From Mytilus galloprovincialis (Eukaryota; Mollusca; Bivalvia; Mytilida; Mytilidae): a stretch of DNA of 64,000 nucleotides. Shown in pieces: positions 37,901 to 49,884 of this stretch. The notes under the pieces are model-generated. The model saw nothing but the letters and a program-made list of their open reading frames with translations, was not told the DNA's origin and made no database searches. Position numbers and translations under genes: made by a program. The stretch spans positions 29,646,218 to 29,710,217 of the forward strand of contig NC_134846.1 of assembly GCF_965363235.1 (NCBI RefSeq), read 5' to 3'. The number at the start of each line of letters is the position of its first letter. Position 1 is the stretch's first letter.

Positions 37901-40900
37901 AAAATATAAACTGATCATTGAACAGCCAGCCCAGTAGCTCATTTCTTCAGTATAGGAATTACTATACGACTGTTTTACTACTGAGATTTCCTGTTATGAA
38001 ACTTTATAAAAGTATAAACTTAAGCAATATATCTTATTCGGGTTTAGTTGTAATTCCTTGTCCGTTTTAAATTATACTTTTGACCCTTTCAGAGTATATA
38101 AGCTCCCTAACGTTTTAATGGGGTATATTTTTTCAAATACTTTAGATGTGCTACAATGAATAGTAACTGTCCGTATTTCTCACAAACTCTACACAAATAT
38201 TTTTCTGTTTATTTTCTTTGTAACTGAAGTAAAATAGACAATTTAACATGAACACATTGATGAATTCCAGAATTATAAAGTTAAATCCTCAAACAATTGC
38301 AATATGAAGGTTAAGCTGGACTCCGAAATGTAAGACTCAGCTTTCGGGACACATATGCAAATTTAATTTTATCATCTATTCATTACTTGTGTAGGTTTTA
38401 AAATAGCAAAAATAAAATAGAATAAAATAAAAATACTTATTTTTAAATATGATTGGTTTTATCAACTGTTAATTCTATTTGCTTGCTCGTCTTTTTTTCT
38501 AATTGTTAGACGTTGTTATAATTCTGCAATAACTATTTAATTTCAGCAATGTTCTTTTTAAGTTTAAAGGAACACAAATATGCCGCATAAACAATCACCA
38601 GATTTTCAGTTTCACTAAAAAATCTACACAAATCAATCAAGTGTTTCAAATATTTACTGCTAATAAACATGATGATGAAACATAATCAGCACCAATCAAA
38701 CTAATGGTAGCTGCATGAAAATTATGGCCATAACACATATCCTACTCTATGACAAATAATAAATGGAAAAACATCAGCTGGTCGATTTATTCCTATATTG
38801 TTAGAAGACAAAAGTCATACAGGAATTATCACAAAACTAAAGAAAATCTGAAACCTAAGTCTCAACTAAAAACATACAAGCTTTTTGATAAAATAATTCA
38901 ATAAGTGTCGGCTTTATTGACTTCATTCCCCGTATCAATTCACAGATACAGTTAAATTTAATCTGCCTCCACATGACTGACATCTAGACTTTGATAAAAT
39001 GATCGTTTCAAAACGTTATTATAAGACAAACGAATTGATTTCAGTTTTCTCTTAGTATAATTTATTATTCTTTATAGCCGCATTTCAGTAGCACCTACAA
39101 ATAGACCATTTTCATATTGCCGACTTTTGACTCCGGGTTCTATAATTTTTCGACAGGTTACCTAATCCGTGGTAGGACATCATGTTACTCGTTCAACTAT
39201 TAGCAACAAAAGGAAATACAATCAAATATATATAATCCGTACAATTCTGGTTGAAAGTTTACTGTTTTTCCGATGATTTAGTCATGTAAAGAAAATTTCC
39301 AAACCTGTCAAAAGAATACGAAGTCCTGAATATGAATATGGTCTATTGAGTTTATAACTGTTTGTTGGTACGGTGTTACTGGTATACGTTTCCTGTTATA
39401 AGATTTTTACGAGGAAGCTTTTGCATCTGAGGGAACAAATAAAGAATAAATGTCTTTGTAATTTTACAAATGTCAATTTGAATTTGTTGACTGATATTGA
39501 ATATCTGTGTCACAAATAACCTCGGATATAATTCATATGTTCCACTTATCGTAACCCTATCCTCATATCCCGATTGGGATACCATCCAATGTGTATCACG
39601 TCTGAATGCAACTAGTTGATCAGGAACAACTTACCTCTCTGTTGTACTTGAATCCACTTCTATATTTGGCAAGTTATATTGTGCTCGTTTTGTGCAATCT
39701 TTAACTTATTCTATCTAAAGTGTTAAGTTTTTTATAACTTGTCTGATATACTAGTACATTTTTTTTCTTTTGAAATTATGATTTTTATTTTCCTATGGGT
39801 ATTTTGTTTCCTCCTTATATTATATACTTTTAACAAGCATGATACTCGATACTCACATATAGCTGAAGCGTCCGCTTCTTCATTTCCAAATCTGTTTTGC
39901 CTTAAGTTATTATTCCCGGCAGGATTAAGAAACCATCCTTCATCCATTTTACAAATTCCTGATACCCTGCAAGCCTTAACATAACATAAAATTTAAAAGT
40001 AGCTAGCATTATCTATGAAGGGAATTTTTTGCATAGGGTTTTACTTTTTTTCTTCAATACGGCAAGGGTAAAACATTGAGTGTATGAGAATGCTATTTCT
40101 ATTGTAATTTCAAACGATTATTTCTTAATTTAGAATGTGCAGTCTACACATGCATTTAGATTATAAAAAATCTAAAAACATCTTTGTTAATAATTAAAAC
40201 CAATGCATGTATATGTTACAGTGAATTTGTATAATCAGTGATTATGTAGAATCCCTGAAATTTTCAGAGATTATGTAGAATCACTGGCTAGTTGAGTGAT
40301 AATGTAGAATCCCTGAAATTTTCAGGGATTATTTTCAGGGATTATGTATAAACACTAGAAAAAACGTCAGGGATTCTTTATTTATAAAGAAAATGAATAA
40401 AAGTTAAATAATTTATTCTATAAAATCACATAAAAACATCATAATAAAGTAACAAAAATTGTAAAATGTTAAGCACAATATATCAAAATGATAATTTTTT
40501 TTTAAAGTTAGGCACACTATCTTAAAATGTTAAACACAATACTAGTATATTAAAATAATATGCTTCACATCTGTTTTACCACAATATCCACATTTTAAAA
40601 ATCCTTTTCCTGCACATATCGAATCAGATTTTAACGACACGCCTAAGAGAAATAAAAAGTTCAGTAAAAACATCTGAAGGTACACTCCCCCCCCAAAAAA
40701 TTTTTTAAAAAAAAAAATGTTTAAAAAATGGGAATTTGCAACCTTGAACCGGTTCGGGCAAGAAAGATACCATGTTTTGTGGTCAGGCAATATCCTTTTT
40801 CAAACTCTTTTTTGAACAATTGTCATTATGTTTTTTGAGTTTCCCTTTCCTTTTTTATCCTGTCGAATTGCTATGAGAATATTACACAAAATGCAAACTT

Positions 40901-43900
40901 CCTCTAAAATTTTGTTCTATTTGTCAATCCTAAGTTCTGCCTGTTTTTCTATACATTTAGATACCTAAGTTTTCACAGTTTGAATTTCTTGTTCTTTGAA
41001 CAAAAAAACCCATACAAAACAGTTGTTCCATAATCTTCTTCCCATTTGCTTTACATGTATCACAAATAACATGCTTATGGATTTAAGAAATAATTCATGG
41101 GGGCTTGAATATATCCATTTGACGCTGGCTTTTAATAAACAAACAATACATGTAAAGCAATCGCTATAAAGGGAATGTTAATATTATTAACTTCTCGAAA
41201 CCTTGTGTTAGTTATATCTATTAGATCATCCTCTGTGTTTAAAAGCAAAATTATTTCTTCTATCAAGGAAAATGAAAGAAACTTAAAATTATAATTTGTT
41301 TATATTAATTTTTTTTATCAAACAAAGGATCATTAAATTATTCATAATCCCTGAAATCATATTAGGGAATTTGTAGAATAATTATTAAATTGTTCAGTGA
41401 TTATGTAAAATCACTGGGCATTTTCAGGGATTATATATAATTACTAATGATTTTAGTGATTCTACATATTCCCTGAAAAATCAGGGATTCTACATAATCC
41501 CTGATTATACAAATTCACTGTAACATATATACAATACATGTATACTACAGTAAGTCCCGTGTGTATATTGCTACATTTCTTTACGAATCCATAACGAATT
41601 ATCAACAAGTTTAATTCTGTGTTTGCAAGGGGAAAGTTATGAATACTAAATAATTTTCATGTTTTGGGACATAAGTTTACCAATATTGATTTGATAAATA
41701 ATAAACAATCAGCACGTGCAAAATAAGTGAAATGATACAACGTTGTTCATTTTGTGAATTTAACATTGTAACAAGTGTTAAATGATTTTAGAAATAAGTC
41801 TTTCATGCTATGCTCAATTTCAATTTTAACATGATTAGGAATTATATTTAGATGTAAAATGGTAACAAATAGCATGCATACCTATGTGATAATGACCAAT
41901 GCAGTAGAACAGATACAGATTTGGGAGTTCGGTATTTTTGCTATTTTACTTTTTCATGAATAAAATTAGTTGGTTTTGGAAAGTTTGCCTGTAACTGTAT
42001 AAATGATATTAATAACGGGATGTTCTCACTAAACACCAAACTATAATGTTATCTTTACCTGAATGAAAAATAATTTCGGTTTACCACGGAGACCTTCACA
42101 ATTGTCATTACTGAAGATGTCTATCAACTCGCTAGTCTTAACAAGGTCTTTTTCTAAATTGGTAGTCTTTGTCTGTGTATGATTGGTATCATATTTTACA
42201 CCACCCATGATATGTTGTTCTCTTGTCAGGTATGAATCGTGGAGGCTTGTTCCGGTTTGTTCCTCCTGACCATGAGAGGCTATTACACATACAAAGCAAT
42301 CCGAATTTTTATGACACTTTTTTTTAGCGACTGTAAGAAAAATATATATTACTGTTATGAACTCTTTTTTGCATATAATATAGTAAAACTTTGTCAAACC
42401 TGAGTACACTTGTATTGACAGTTGCAGTTGTTATTTGTTATCAGAATTGGAAGTAGGATTTACACAACGGGTAAAATCGTAAAATCAAACGAAGCATTTT
42501 TATATTTAGTCAGAATATTGTCTATTTCGTTAAATCATTCTTTAACACTAAATGTTAAAAGGTGCATGTTTTGGCCAGACTTACAGAAAAAAAAATTAAA
42601 ACATGGTGAATTTTCTTCTTATCTTGCTATCAAGTTTATGTTTTATAGGACAAACGGCACCCAGAAGTTTTACAGGTTTACTGTTTGTTAGTTGAATCAA
42701 TAAGTTTCTCATTGTCGGTTAAAAAAAATCTTTTATAATTCTGATTCGATGTTTTCACAATCGTTTAAAGGGGACAGAATTGGGGGTGGCGACAAATGGA
42801 ATATGGCAGCCGATATTATAATCGATAACCGTCAACCAGACTATAATTTTGTCCATAAAATAATAGAATAAAAATGTGATCATATTTTAAACAAATAGTT
42901 TAAACCGCTAGGTGTATATTATCTAAAAGCAAGACCGTGATAAGTAAGTGGATATGTAACATGTGTAAGTATCATCTGCCTATGATTCTCATTTCAACAA
43001 TGATAATTTAATACCATATAATTCTGTTAATTTTATTATATTATTCAACCACAATGACTCATGTAGAATTTATTTTACACATTTTTCTTTGTTTTGTTAG
43101 ATTTAGCATTCCTGATGATGATAAATTCGGTAAGGAATTTCATACGTTCTAAATACATCAACGAATCATATAATTTAGAACTATTTACCCCAAGTTTTGT
43201 TTGAAATTGGCTCAGTTGTATTAGAGGAGAAAATCTATGAAAAGTACACGTCAAGGAACACTAAAATACGGAAGATTCCAGAGCTATAAGATCGTAGGGT
43301 CTCGTCCAATTGTCTTGACGGAAATCGAAATCGAAATTTTAAAGATATTGTATTTTGATAAATGATTATTTTTGTTGTTAAAATTAATTAATTAATTACC
43401 TATTTTTTATTTTGAGATAACACTTAAACAAGCAAATCAAATTGTCTTTTCATGACATTAGTTCCTTTACGAGACATCAGATTTTGATGCAAACAGGATT
43501 TATATTCCGTTTTAATTATAAGCGTTTTTGCCTGCCTCGTCAGATTTCAATATTTATTACAATCTGCATGTCATAAGACAATAAATGCATTTTATTGTGA
43601 TGTTATATTTTAATCATCATAGACATGTTTTTTTCACTGAACTAAAAATCAGAAAAATTATACCATTATCAATTACCATCCTTTGTTTGATTGAAATGTG
43701 TCAGAAGTTTCAGAGATGTATATTTTTGAAAAGTTGTACAAATGCTACAAAATAAGTACAATTTTTTTTTATAAAAGATAGGAGAAAGTTATCAAATGGA
43801 CATTCACAACCTGGACATTTACAACCACAAATTAAAGCCTGATTTCACAGTTACTAGACCTTCCACTGGTCTAAATTGAAAAATTGTGTACAAGAAAAAT

Positions 43901-46900
43901 CGACATATTTGTTCAACGTTCGAATAATTGAGACCCGGTAGACAATATAAATCTACGTAGATATACAAATCAACTAAAATTCAACCAAACGTACAAATAA
44001 ATCTGACGATGCATTAAACAAAAAGGTGTTGTTGCTTTTGTGTGTATTTTAATTGAATCGATGTCCAAGGACTTAATTGATAACAAGATATAGGAAGATG
44101 TGGTATGAGTGTCAATGAGACAAGTCTCCATCTAATTAACAATTCATAAAAGTTAACCATTATTGGTCAAATTACGGTCTTTAACACGAAGCTTTGGCTC
44201 ACACCGAACAGTAAGCTATATAGGGCCCCAAAACATACTAGTGTAAAACCATAAAGGAAGGTAACTCCAATGCAACATTTTGTATTGGCAAATTTCCAAT
44301 GAAGTTCATTAAACTAAAGTTTTTGGCAAATTTCCAATGAAATTTATTAATAACAAAGTTTTTGGCAAATTTCCAATATACATATTTTAAGAGCAGTTTA
44401 GGTGAGCTATTAAAATGAGTTTCAATTACCAACCTTACACTGCTTTTAAATTATGTTTTGTACTTAAGTAATTGTCCATTAACCTAGAAACCCTTTTCCC
44501 CCCTTTTTTGCACCTTATTCCTTAACGGTGTGAGCCATAACTCCCAAAGACAATTCTTACCATCCCTTTGTGGTATTCCAATATCCAAAATCTAAATACA
44601 TGGTTAGATTCATCATATCAAAGAACCCCAAGAATTCAATTTTCGATGAAATCAAATAAAGTTCAATTTTGGACCCTTTAGACCTCAATGTGGACCAATT
44701 TGATAACCGGTCCTAAATATTAAAAATCTAAATACATGGTTACATTCAGCATATTGAAGAACCCCATATATTGAATTTTTGTTAAAATCAAACTAAGTTT
44801 AATTTTGGACCCTTTGGACCTTAATGTAGACCAATTTGAAAACGGGACCAAAAATTAAGAATTTAAATACACGGTTAGATTCGGTATATCAAAGATCCCC
44901 AATAGTTCAATTTTTGATGAAATCAAACAAAGTTTAATTTTGAACCCTTTTGGCCCCTAATCGTTGGGACCAAAACTCCCAAAATCAATCCAAACCTTCC
45001 TTTTGTGGTCATAAACCTTGTGTTAAAATTTCAAAGATTTCTATTAACTTATACTAAAGTTATTGTGCAAAAACCAAGAAAAATGCTTATTTTGGGACCT
45101 GTTTTTGGCCCCTAATTCCTAAACTGTTGGGACTTTAACTCTCAAAATCAATTCCAACCTTCATTTTGTGGTCATAGACCTTATGTTAAAATTTCATAGG
45201 TTTCTGTTTACTTATTCTAAAGTTATTGTGCAAAAACCAAGAAAAATGCTTATTTGGGCCCTTTTTGGCCCCTTTTTCCTAAACTGTTGGGACCAAAACA
45301 CCCAAAATCAATCCCAACCTTCCTTATATGGTCATAAACCTTGTGTTTAAATTTCATAGATTTCTTTTTACTTTTACTAAAGTAAGAGTGCGAAAAACAA
45401 ATGTCTTCGGACGACGACGACGACGACGACGACGACGGACGACGATGACGGACGACGACGACGCAAACGTGATACCCATATACGACCAAAAATTTTTCAA
45501 TTTTTGCGGTCGTATAAAAAACGAGAAACACTTATGAACCACATATGATTTAAGTGTATAACTCCTTAAGGGGCAACTAATAGTTTCGATCGTATCTGTA
45601 GTTTGGGGATCCATAATTTCTGACAATGTTTACTATTCACACTGTATTCCTATCTGTACAATATAGATTAATTATGAACTAAGCACTGAAAATAAGATAA
45701 AATTCGTAAATTAAGGGTAATAAGAACATGAAGAAAACTTCTGATATTTTAATTACAAAAAGGAAATAGGACAATGATGACATTCTGAGCTTTTTGATTG
45801 ATCAGATGTTTACTACCTCGTCCCGTTTATCAAGATATAAAACACTGTAATGCCTTTCCTCCTTATGTTTTTTTTTTTCAGTTATCCATGTCAGCCTTGT
45901 CTATTGACGGACAATAATAATTTTCATAAGGGTTCAAAAAAATTCACAAAAAATATACCTCTTTATTATTTTATTTTATATTGTAAGAAGTTTCCGTCCA
46001 AGGTTGCATGGTTAATGAATCTAAGTAACGTTTAAATACTTTTAACAGCAGACTGTTTGTAATGTTAACTAGAAGAAAACTAAGTTTATTTATAAGAAAT
46101 ATACAAAAAATAGGAAATATTTTTTTACAAAATTTCCTTCTAGATGCTAGCTTTGATAATAAACAAGCTTCTGTTCAAGTCTGGTACAAATCCAGGATAT
46201 TTTAAGAAAGTGATGAAAAATTTTAAAACGTTAAAACCACAGAGTGAATGTAATGTTAATTGGCAGAAAAACTAAGACCTTTTACAAGAAAAATACGGAA
46301 AAACAGGACATTTAATTCTGGATTCTTTCTTATGAACATAAACGAGAATTTGTTTAAGTTTAGTACAAATCCGGGATATTTTAAGAAAGTTAAATATAAA
46401 GCTTTACCACACCTATCACATCAACTTAACATGATCCTAGAAAATGAGGTCAAGGTCATATAGACCAAAGAAGAAATACATGTACACCTCACAATCATTC
46501 AGTACACTAAATATAGTTGACCTATTGCTTATTGTTTCTAAGAAACAAACTAAACCATGAAAACTAAACATTGGCCAATGAACCATGAAAATGAGGTCAA
46601 GGTCAGATGAACCATGCCAGGTAGACATGTACAGCTTAATTCTTCAATACAACAAATCTATTCGCCCTATTGCTCATAGTTTAAGAAAAAAATCAAAACA
46701 CAAAACTTACACTGAGCAATGAACCGTGAAAATGTGATAAAGGTCAAATCAAACCTTTGACACTAACATGTACATCATAAAATATTTCTATGCACCAAAT
46801 ATAGTAGACCTATTGCATTTAATATAAAAAAAAACACCAAAACACAACTACTTAACTATAACCAATGAACCATGAAAATGAGGTCAAGGTCAAATGACAC

Positions 46901-49730
46901 CTGTCAGTTAGACATGTACACCTTACAGTCCTTCTATACACCAAATATACTATACCTTGTTGTTATGTGTTATCGTAACTGAGATGTGTACTTAATCACC
47001 AAAACTTAAGGATTATGTACCCTTATGTTGATTCAATGCTAAACATATGGAAATTTTATAGAAAATCCACAGCCTTTATCCTTGTACTGTGATATTTGGC
47101 AATTTGAGGACTGATAGATATAGGATAATTGCATGCAGTGCTAGCATCGATTTCCTTAAAACAAGTTTATTAATGTAGTTATTGGTTGAAATAAATAAAA
47201 ATATGGACCAAATCAAGTACACATTTTAAGGTGTGTTTGACTTTAGTGACTCAGCACGAGGTATTTTGGAATTTACAGGTTGGTTAGAACTTTTTGTAAA
47301 ATATAAACACTAGCACATCATAGAAAAGCAAGTGAGTAATCTATGTTTCAAATTTTATAACAAAAATCTCTGTATTAAAGGCTGTGGATTTTCTATAAAA
47401 ATCTTGGTTTATTTGCCACAAAGTACTCTTTTTCTTTTAAAGGCAATGAAACAGTAAATTATAATGCATTCCATCAAGTTTCCCCTAGTATATGTACAAA
47501 ATGGCCTGTCTCTATTATTCATTATATCTGTAGTTTTGATACAATTGATGTTTAAAAAATTTGTACAAAAATGGCTACAGAAGTGGTCATAAACCTTAAA
47601 GTCATATGAAACCAGTGAGTGGTGAAAAATAATGTTTATCCAATTCTTGAACCAATGCCTGTATATATCATAAACTTAGAACTCTGTGCACGATTTTGTC
47701 ATTTTTTACGCAAATATATCGTATAATCGTCAATTTTTTTTTCTCTCTGTCTGTTATGATTTAACAAATATGGCTGCTCATTAAATGCCGTGTTTAAAGT
47801 CGAAGATTACCGATTGTCACCTTATAGTGAACAAATAACAAAAAGCATGGGAATTGAGCACGTGTTTAACATGTACAATCAGATAATTGTTTATTTTAAT
47901 GACTGATCCATGTGTATTGCGATCGCCGGATTTTTACGAGGAGGGTTACGCTCAGGTCACTATGCTGCTGCATACTGAAAATATGTCGGCGAATTGCTTC
48001 CTAGAAGCAAGCAATTAAAAATAAATAAACTTCTTCTAAATGTGGACAAATTAAAGAATTTTCCTCAGAAAAAAGTATAAGTACATAAGTTGTATAATGA
48101 AAACTATCCATTTAGTTATAAAAAACATATGCATGATTTTTTTTTAATTTGAGGTTTCTTATGACTTTAACCTAATTCACTGATCTATGAAATGAGGCCG
48201 AGGTCAAGTGAAAAATGTCCGACGGGCATAAGGACCTTGTAAGGTACGCACATACCAAATATAGTTATCATATTACTCATAATATGAGAGAAATCAACAT
48301 TACAAACAATCTTAACTTTTTTCAAGTAGTCACTGAACCATGAAAATGAGGTCAAGGACCATGGACAAATGACAGACGGAAACTTCGTAGCATGAGACAT
48401 CTATATATAAAGTGTAAAGCATCCAGGTCTTCCACCTTTTAAAATATAAAGCTTTAAAGAAGTGAGCTAACTCCGCCGCCGCCGCCGCCGCTGTCGCCTT
48501 ATCCACAGCCGCCGGATCACTATTCCTAAGTCGAGCTTTGTGCGACAAAAGTCGCAGGCTCGACAAAAAAGGATAAACTAAGATTTTTTTTTACAAAATT
48601 TAATTATGGATACTATCTTATGATCATACACAAGCTTCTGTGAAAGTTTGGTAGAAATCCAGGATTGTTTCAGAAAGTAATTAAAATTTCAAAAACTTTA
48701 ACCACGAGTGAATATTAGTGGACGACTCCGACGACAGAATTTAGGATCTCTTTGTCTCGATTTGTCTGGCTTTTTGGTCAAAAGACGCAGGCTCGACAAA
48801 AATCACAAACTTTATACTAGATATTACCAATGTTATTTCAACCAGCCGGTGGAGCTTACGTTTTAATTTGCATAAGGGCAGTCTATTTGAAGTAGCGTAT
48901 GGTAAGGATGATGGCCGTTATAATTATAATTGATTTCTAATCACCTATCAGTGTCACAAAACTAATATACAAATGTACCGATTGTATGATATGGGACGAA
49001 TAACTGAAAACTTTTATTATTGATGAGTTTATCCTGAAACACCTGTCTATAGACAGACTGGTCTTCAATGTGCAAACTGGTTAAACCCCGCCCAGTCAAC
49101 CGAAATAAATCAAGTAATGCCTCTTACATATATACTTGATTGGACATATTTTACACACCAAATCAGTTGCAGTAAAAATATTAGATTGTCTGATATTAAA
49201 TCAGAAAAGGATAATGTTAATTGAAAATATGACACTTCACTTCATAAAGAGATGTAGGATGAAACCACTGCAAACAAGGATAACTTGCAATTGGAACTAA
49301 CCAAGTTAAAATAACTATTTTGGTCAAATTCAACATCCGATCTCTATTTTGGTCTATAGATTTTCTTCCATTATGGTTACCTGATTTATATCCAGCAAAA
49401 ATATGTTGATTTGTTTTAAACAAAGGAGTTACATACACCAATGAATGGCAAATACTTACTATTGACATGCGTGAAGTTCTATGTTTTATATCAAAGAAAT
49501 TAATTTTTCTTACTGTCTTTTGCTTTATTACGCATCTGTTCCGCTGTTTGATCTCTTAATGAACAAATCTTAAATCCTAAGCTCTTAAAGACTTTCTTCA
49601 TACGTTTGTGATCAACTGTATCTCCATTTCTCTTATGGCTTTTATCTTTGAAATTTTCATTGTGTATCAATAAAGCAATGCCTCTTTCTTTCATGTCGAA
49701 GTTATAAGAACTGTTATCTGAAGAGTCCAT
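34659..49730 (-). CDS. Caspase 1: effector-type caspase, six exons, ~391 aa
   Basis: A cysteine protease of peptidase family C14A. Exons: 49514-49730, 42059-42330, 39857-39974, 37577-37672, 36628-36810, 34659-34948; joined length 1176 nt with one stop. Substrate Arg of S1 in KRNG (exon 1), catalytic His in IASHG (exon 2), GKPKLFFIQ at the exon 2 end joined to ACR (catalytic Cys) at the exon 3 start, p10 with PCPEDTLIMFS, FAVRS and SPGTFIHCLNKEVFF. The N-terminus has only ~9 residues before YNFDMKERG, so no CARD or DED is visible, as in executioner caspases. A possible acceptor (ttcttttttag) just before ACC ATG leaves room for an upstream exon. Odd points: ACRV not ACRG, no Trp in the S2 motif, an insertion after the active His, and a ~110-residue linker. 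Expected to be a cytosolic zymogen activated by cleavage in the linker. Catalytic competence is likely but untested. Confidence 0.88.
36240..36520 (+). repeat. Interspersed repeat copy (TGATGCGTTTTGTTATTTGA family)
   Basis: Reads 'tgtttgttttgttcacgcatcggtgactatataatggaatttgatgc' through 'aatccaccattttctaca', 'cctgtaccaagtcaggaatatgacag' and 'gagttcagtatttttgtg'. Best preserved copy in the window. It lies in the last intron of caspase 1, opposite to the gene. Confidence 0.8.
36628..36810 (-). CDS. Caspase 1 exon 5 (linker end and p10 start)
   Basis: Acceptor gtgttcgcttcag|AA (A+AA = Lys), donor TCCG|GTAAGA; phase 1 on both sides. The linker part contains QNEETDAKATLTDDQ, a candidate cleavage site (EETD then Ala). 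The p10 part VPMITLIPCPEDTLIMFS corresponds to the IPxEADxLxAYST strand of caspases. Confidence 0.87.
37040..37450 (+). repeat. Interspersed repeat copy (GATGTGGTATG family, diverged)
   Basis: 'aatgtcaatgaaacaactatccacaagagacgaaa' and 'gaaagacaacgaccaccgacaacca' correspond to the start and end of the 23740-24005 copy. Located in the intron between caspase 1 exons 4 and 5. Confidence 0.6.
37577..37672 (-). CDS. Caspase 1 exon 4 (acidic linker)
   Basis: Acceptor ttttttcattcctag|GC, donor CAAA|GTAAGC; phase 1 on both sides. Encodes a highly acidic segment with the core IDTSDTDDDDDF, matching IETSDTDDDEDF in caspase 2. It sits in the p20-p10 linker, where activating cleavage at Asp occurs in known caspases. 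Confidence 0.85.
39857..39974 (-). CDS. Caspase 1 exon 3 (catalytic Cys)
   Basis: Acceptor tatgttaag|GCTTGCAGG supplies ACR right after FFIQ, giving IQACRV. The last residue is normally Gly. Ends TCAGCTATAT|GTGAGT, phase 1. After the Cys the sequence (SGICKMDEGWFLNPAGNN) is unlike the usual linker. The Gly to Val change next to the active Arg is visible and mirrored by Ile in caspase 2. Confidence 0.85.
40216..41523. mobile_element. 1.3-kb TIR element with CCCTGAAAATT subterminal repeats; transposase remnant on minus strand
   Basis: Ends TTACAGTGAATTTGTATAAT (40216) and ATTATACAAATTCACTGTAA (to 41523) are inverted, followed inward by repeated 'agggattatgtagaatcactg' words in both orientations. 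On the minus strand, 40728-40808 reads GYCLTTKHGIFLARTGSRLQ and, in another frame, 40580-40630 reads ICAGKGFLKCGYCGKTDVK. These resemble the C-terminal Cys-rich tail of Ginger/KRBA2-type DDE integrase-like proteins (from memory, weak). It lies in caspase 1 intron 2. Confidence 0.65.
42059..42330 (-). CDS. Caspase 1 exon 2 (catalytic His)
   Basis: Acceptor tttttcttacag|TC joins phase 1 (A+TC = Ile), donor CAG|GTAAAG, phase 0. CFVCVIASHGQEE holds the catalytic His, and RGKPKLFFIQ is the strand before the active Cys. Between them are about 60 residues where caspase-3-like enzymes have roughly 30; the extra part is Thr/Asp/His-rich and polar. Confidence 0.9.
44095..44260 (+). repeat. Interspersed repeat copy (GATGTGGTATG family)
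   Basis: 'gaagatgtggtatgagtgtcaatgagacaagtctccatctaa', then 'ggtctttaacacgaagctttggctcacaccgaacagtaagcta' and 'agggccccaaaacatactagtgtaaaacc'. In caspase 1 intron 1. Confidence 0.8.
44560..45520 (+). repeat. Pearl-like array I: two unit types, (GAC)n, terminal hairpin
   Basis: About three ~130-bp units (with 'aatctaaatacatggtta') are followed by about three ~160-bp units (with 'tgttgggacc..aactcccaaaatcaat', 'ttttgtggtcata.acctt'; starts near 44963, 45128, 45287). Then comes a GAC triplet array (about 45414-45463) and a terminal inverted pair TATACGACC...GGTCGTATA (about 45479-45517) followed by A's. The core-repeat plus microsatellite layout fits the bivalve 'pearl' elements. The Arg/Ser-run open frames here are read from the microsatellite. 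Confidence 0.8.
47054..47400. mobile_element. Insertion with perfect 25-bp inverted repeats
   Basis: TTTTATAGAAAATCCACAGC at 47054 runs 25 bp and is repeated exactly in reverse complement at 47376-47400 (GCTGTGGATTTTCTATAAAA). The 297-bp interior has no open frame. It is part of the block that splits pearl-like array II. Confidence 0.8.
47600..48166. mobile_element. MITE with TTAA target sites
   Basis: Inverted ends AGTCATATGAAACC (left) and GGTTTCTTATGACT (right) are flanked by TTAA on both sides (47596-47599 and 48167-48170). TTAA duplication is characteristic of piggyBac-type elements. No transposase frame; non-autonomous. Inserted into pearl-like array II. Confidence 0.75.
49514..49730 (-). 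CDS. Caspase 1 exon 1 (p20 start)
   Basis: Begins ATG at 49730 in a good context (ACCATGG) and ends at GACA|GTAAGA. Encodes YNFDMKERGIALLIHNENF, then HKRNGDTVDHKRMKKVFKSL, the first beta strand and helix of the p20 fold with the S1-pocket Arg before the NG. This aligns with the 'RGxALIINN..F....RxGT..D...L...F..LGF' pattern of caspases. Confidence 0.88.
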
Positions 49731-49884
49731 GGTCTAAAAAAGAATATAAAAAAGTAAGATGGCAACAGCTTATACGTTGAGAAAACCTGCATACATAATA
49801 AATCTATACTCGATATTCAGATTTTGGAATCAAACGTCATAAAAAAATGGTATTTAAAAAGGATTAAAAAAAGATATATAAACA
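49731..49884. promoter_or_regulatory. Possible bidirectional promoter/5' UTR region
   Basis: The 154 bp between the caspase 1 ATG (minus) and the candidate plus-strand ATG. It contains an A/T-rich TATATAAA (49876-49883) immediately next to the plus ATG, too close to serve as its TATA box. The acceptor-like ttcttttttag next to the caspase ATG would instead make this an intron, which weakens the promoter reading. Confidence 0.25.

Larger units (their letters stand above)
46050..48800 (+). repeat. Pearl-like array II: ~145-bp units, (CCG)n, terminal hairpin, interrupted by insertions
   Basis: About two ~175-bp units ('acaagcttctgttcaag...ggtacaaatccaggatattttaagaaagt') lead into ~145-bp units ('accatgaaaatgaggtcaaggtcaaatgacacctg...gacatgtaca'; near 46586, 46730, 46876, 48195, 48340). 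A CCG run (48473-48510) and the nested palindrome TCGAGC-GCGAC-aaaa-GTCGC-GCTCGA (about 48530-48564) follow, then another 175-bp unit with a degraded hairpin. The order of the last two units matches the array at 52660-53590. Between about 47008 and 48170 foreign sequence has inserted. All in caspase 1 intron 1. Confidence 0.8.

Noticed and set aside
45250-45626. Overlapping open frames with long Arg or Ser runs on both strands
   Set aside because: They are translations of the (GAC)n microsatellite at the end of a pearl-like array.
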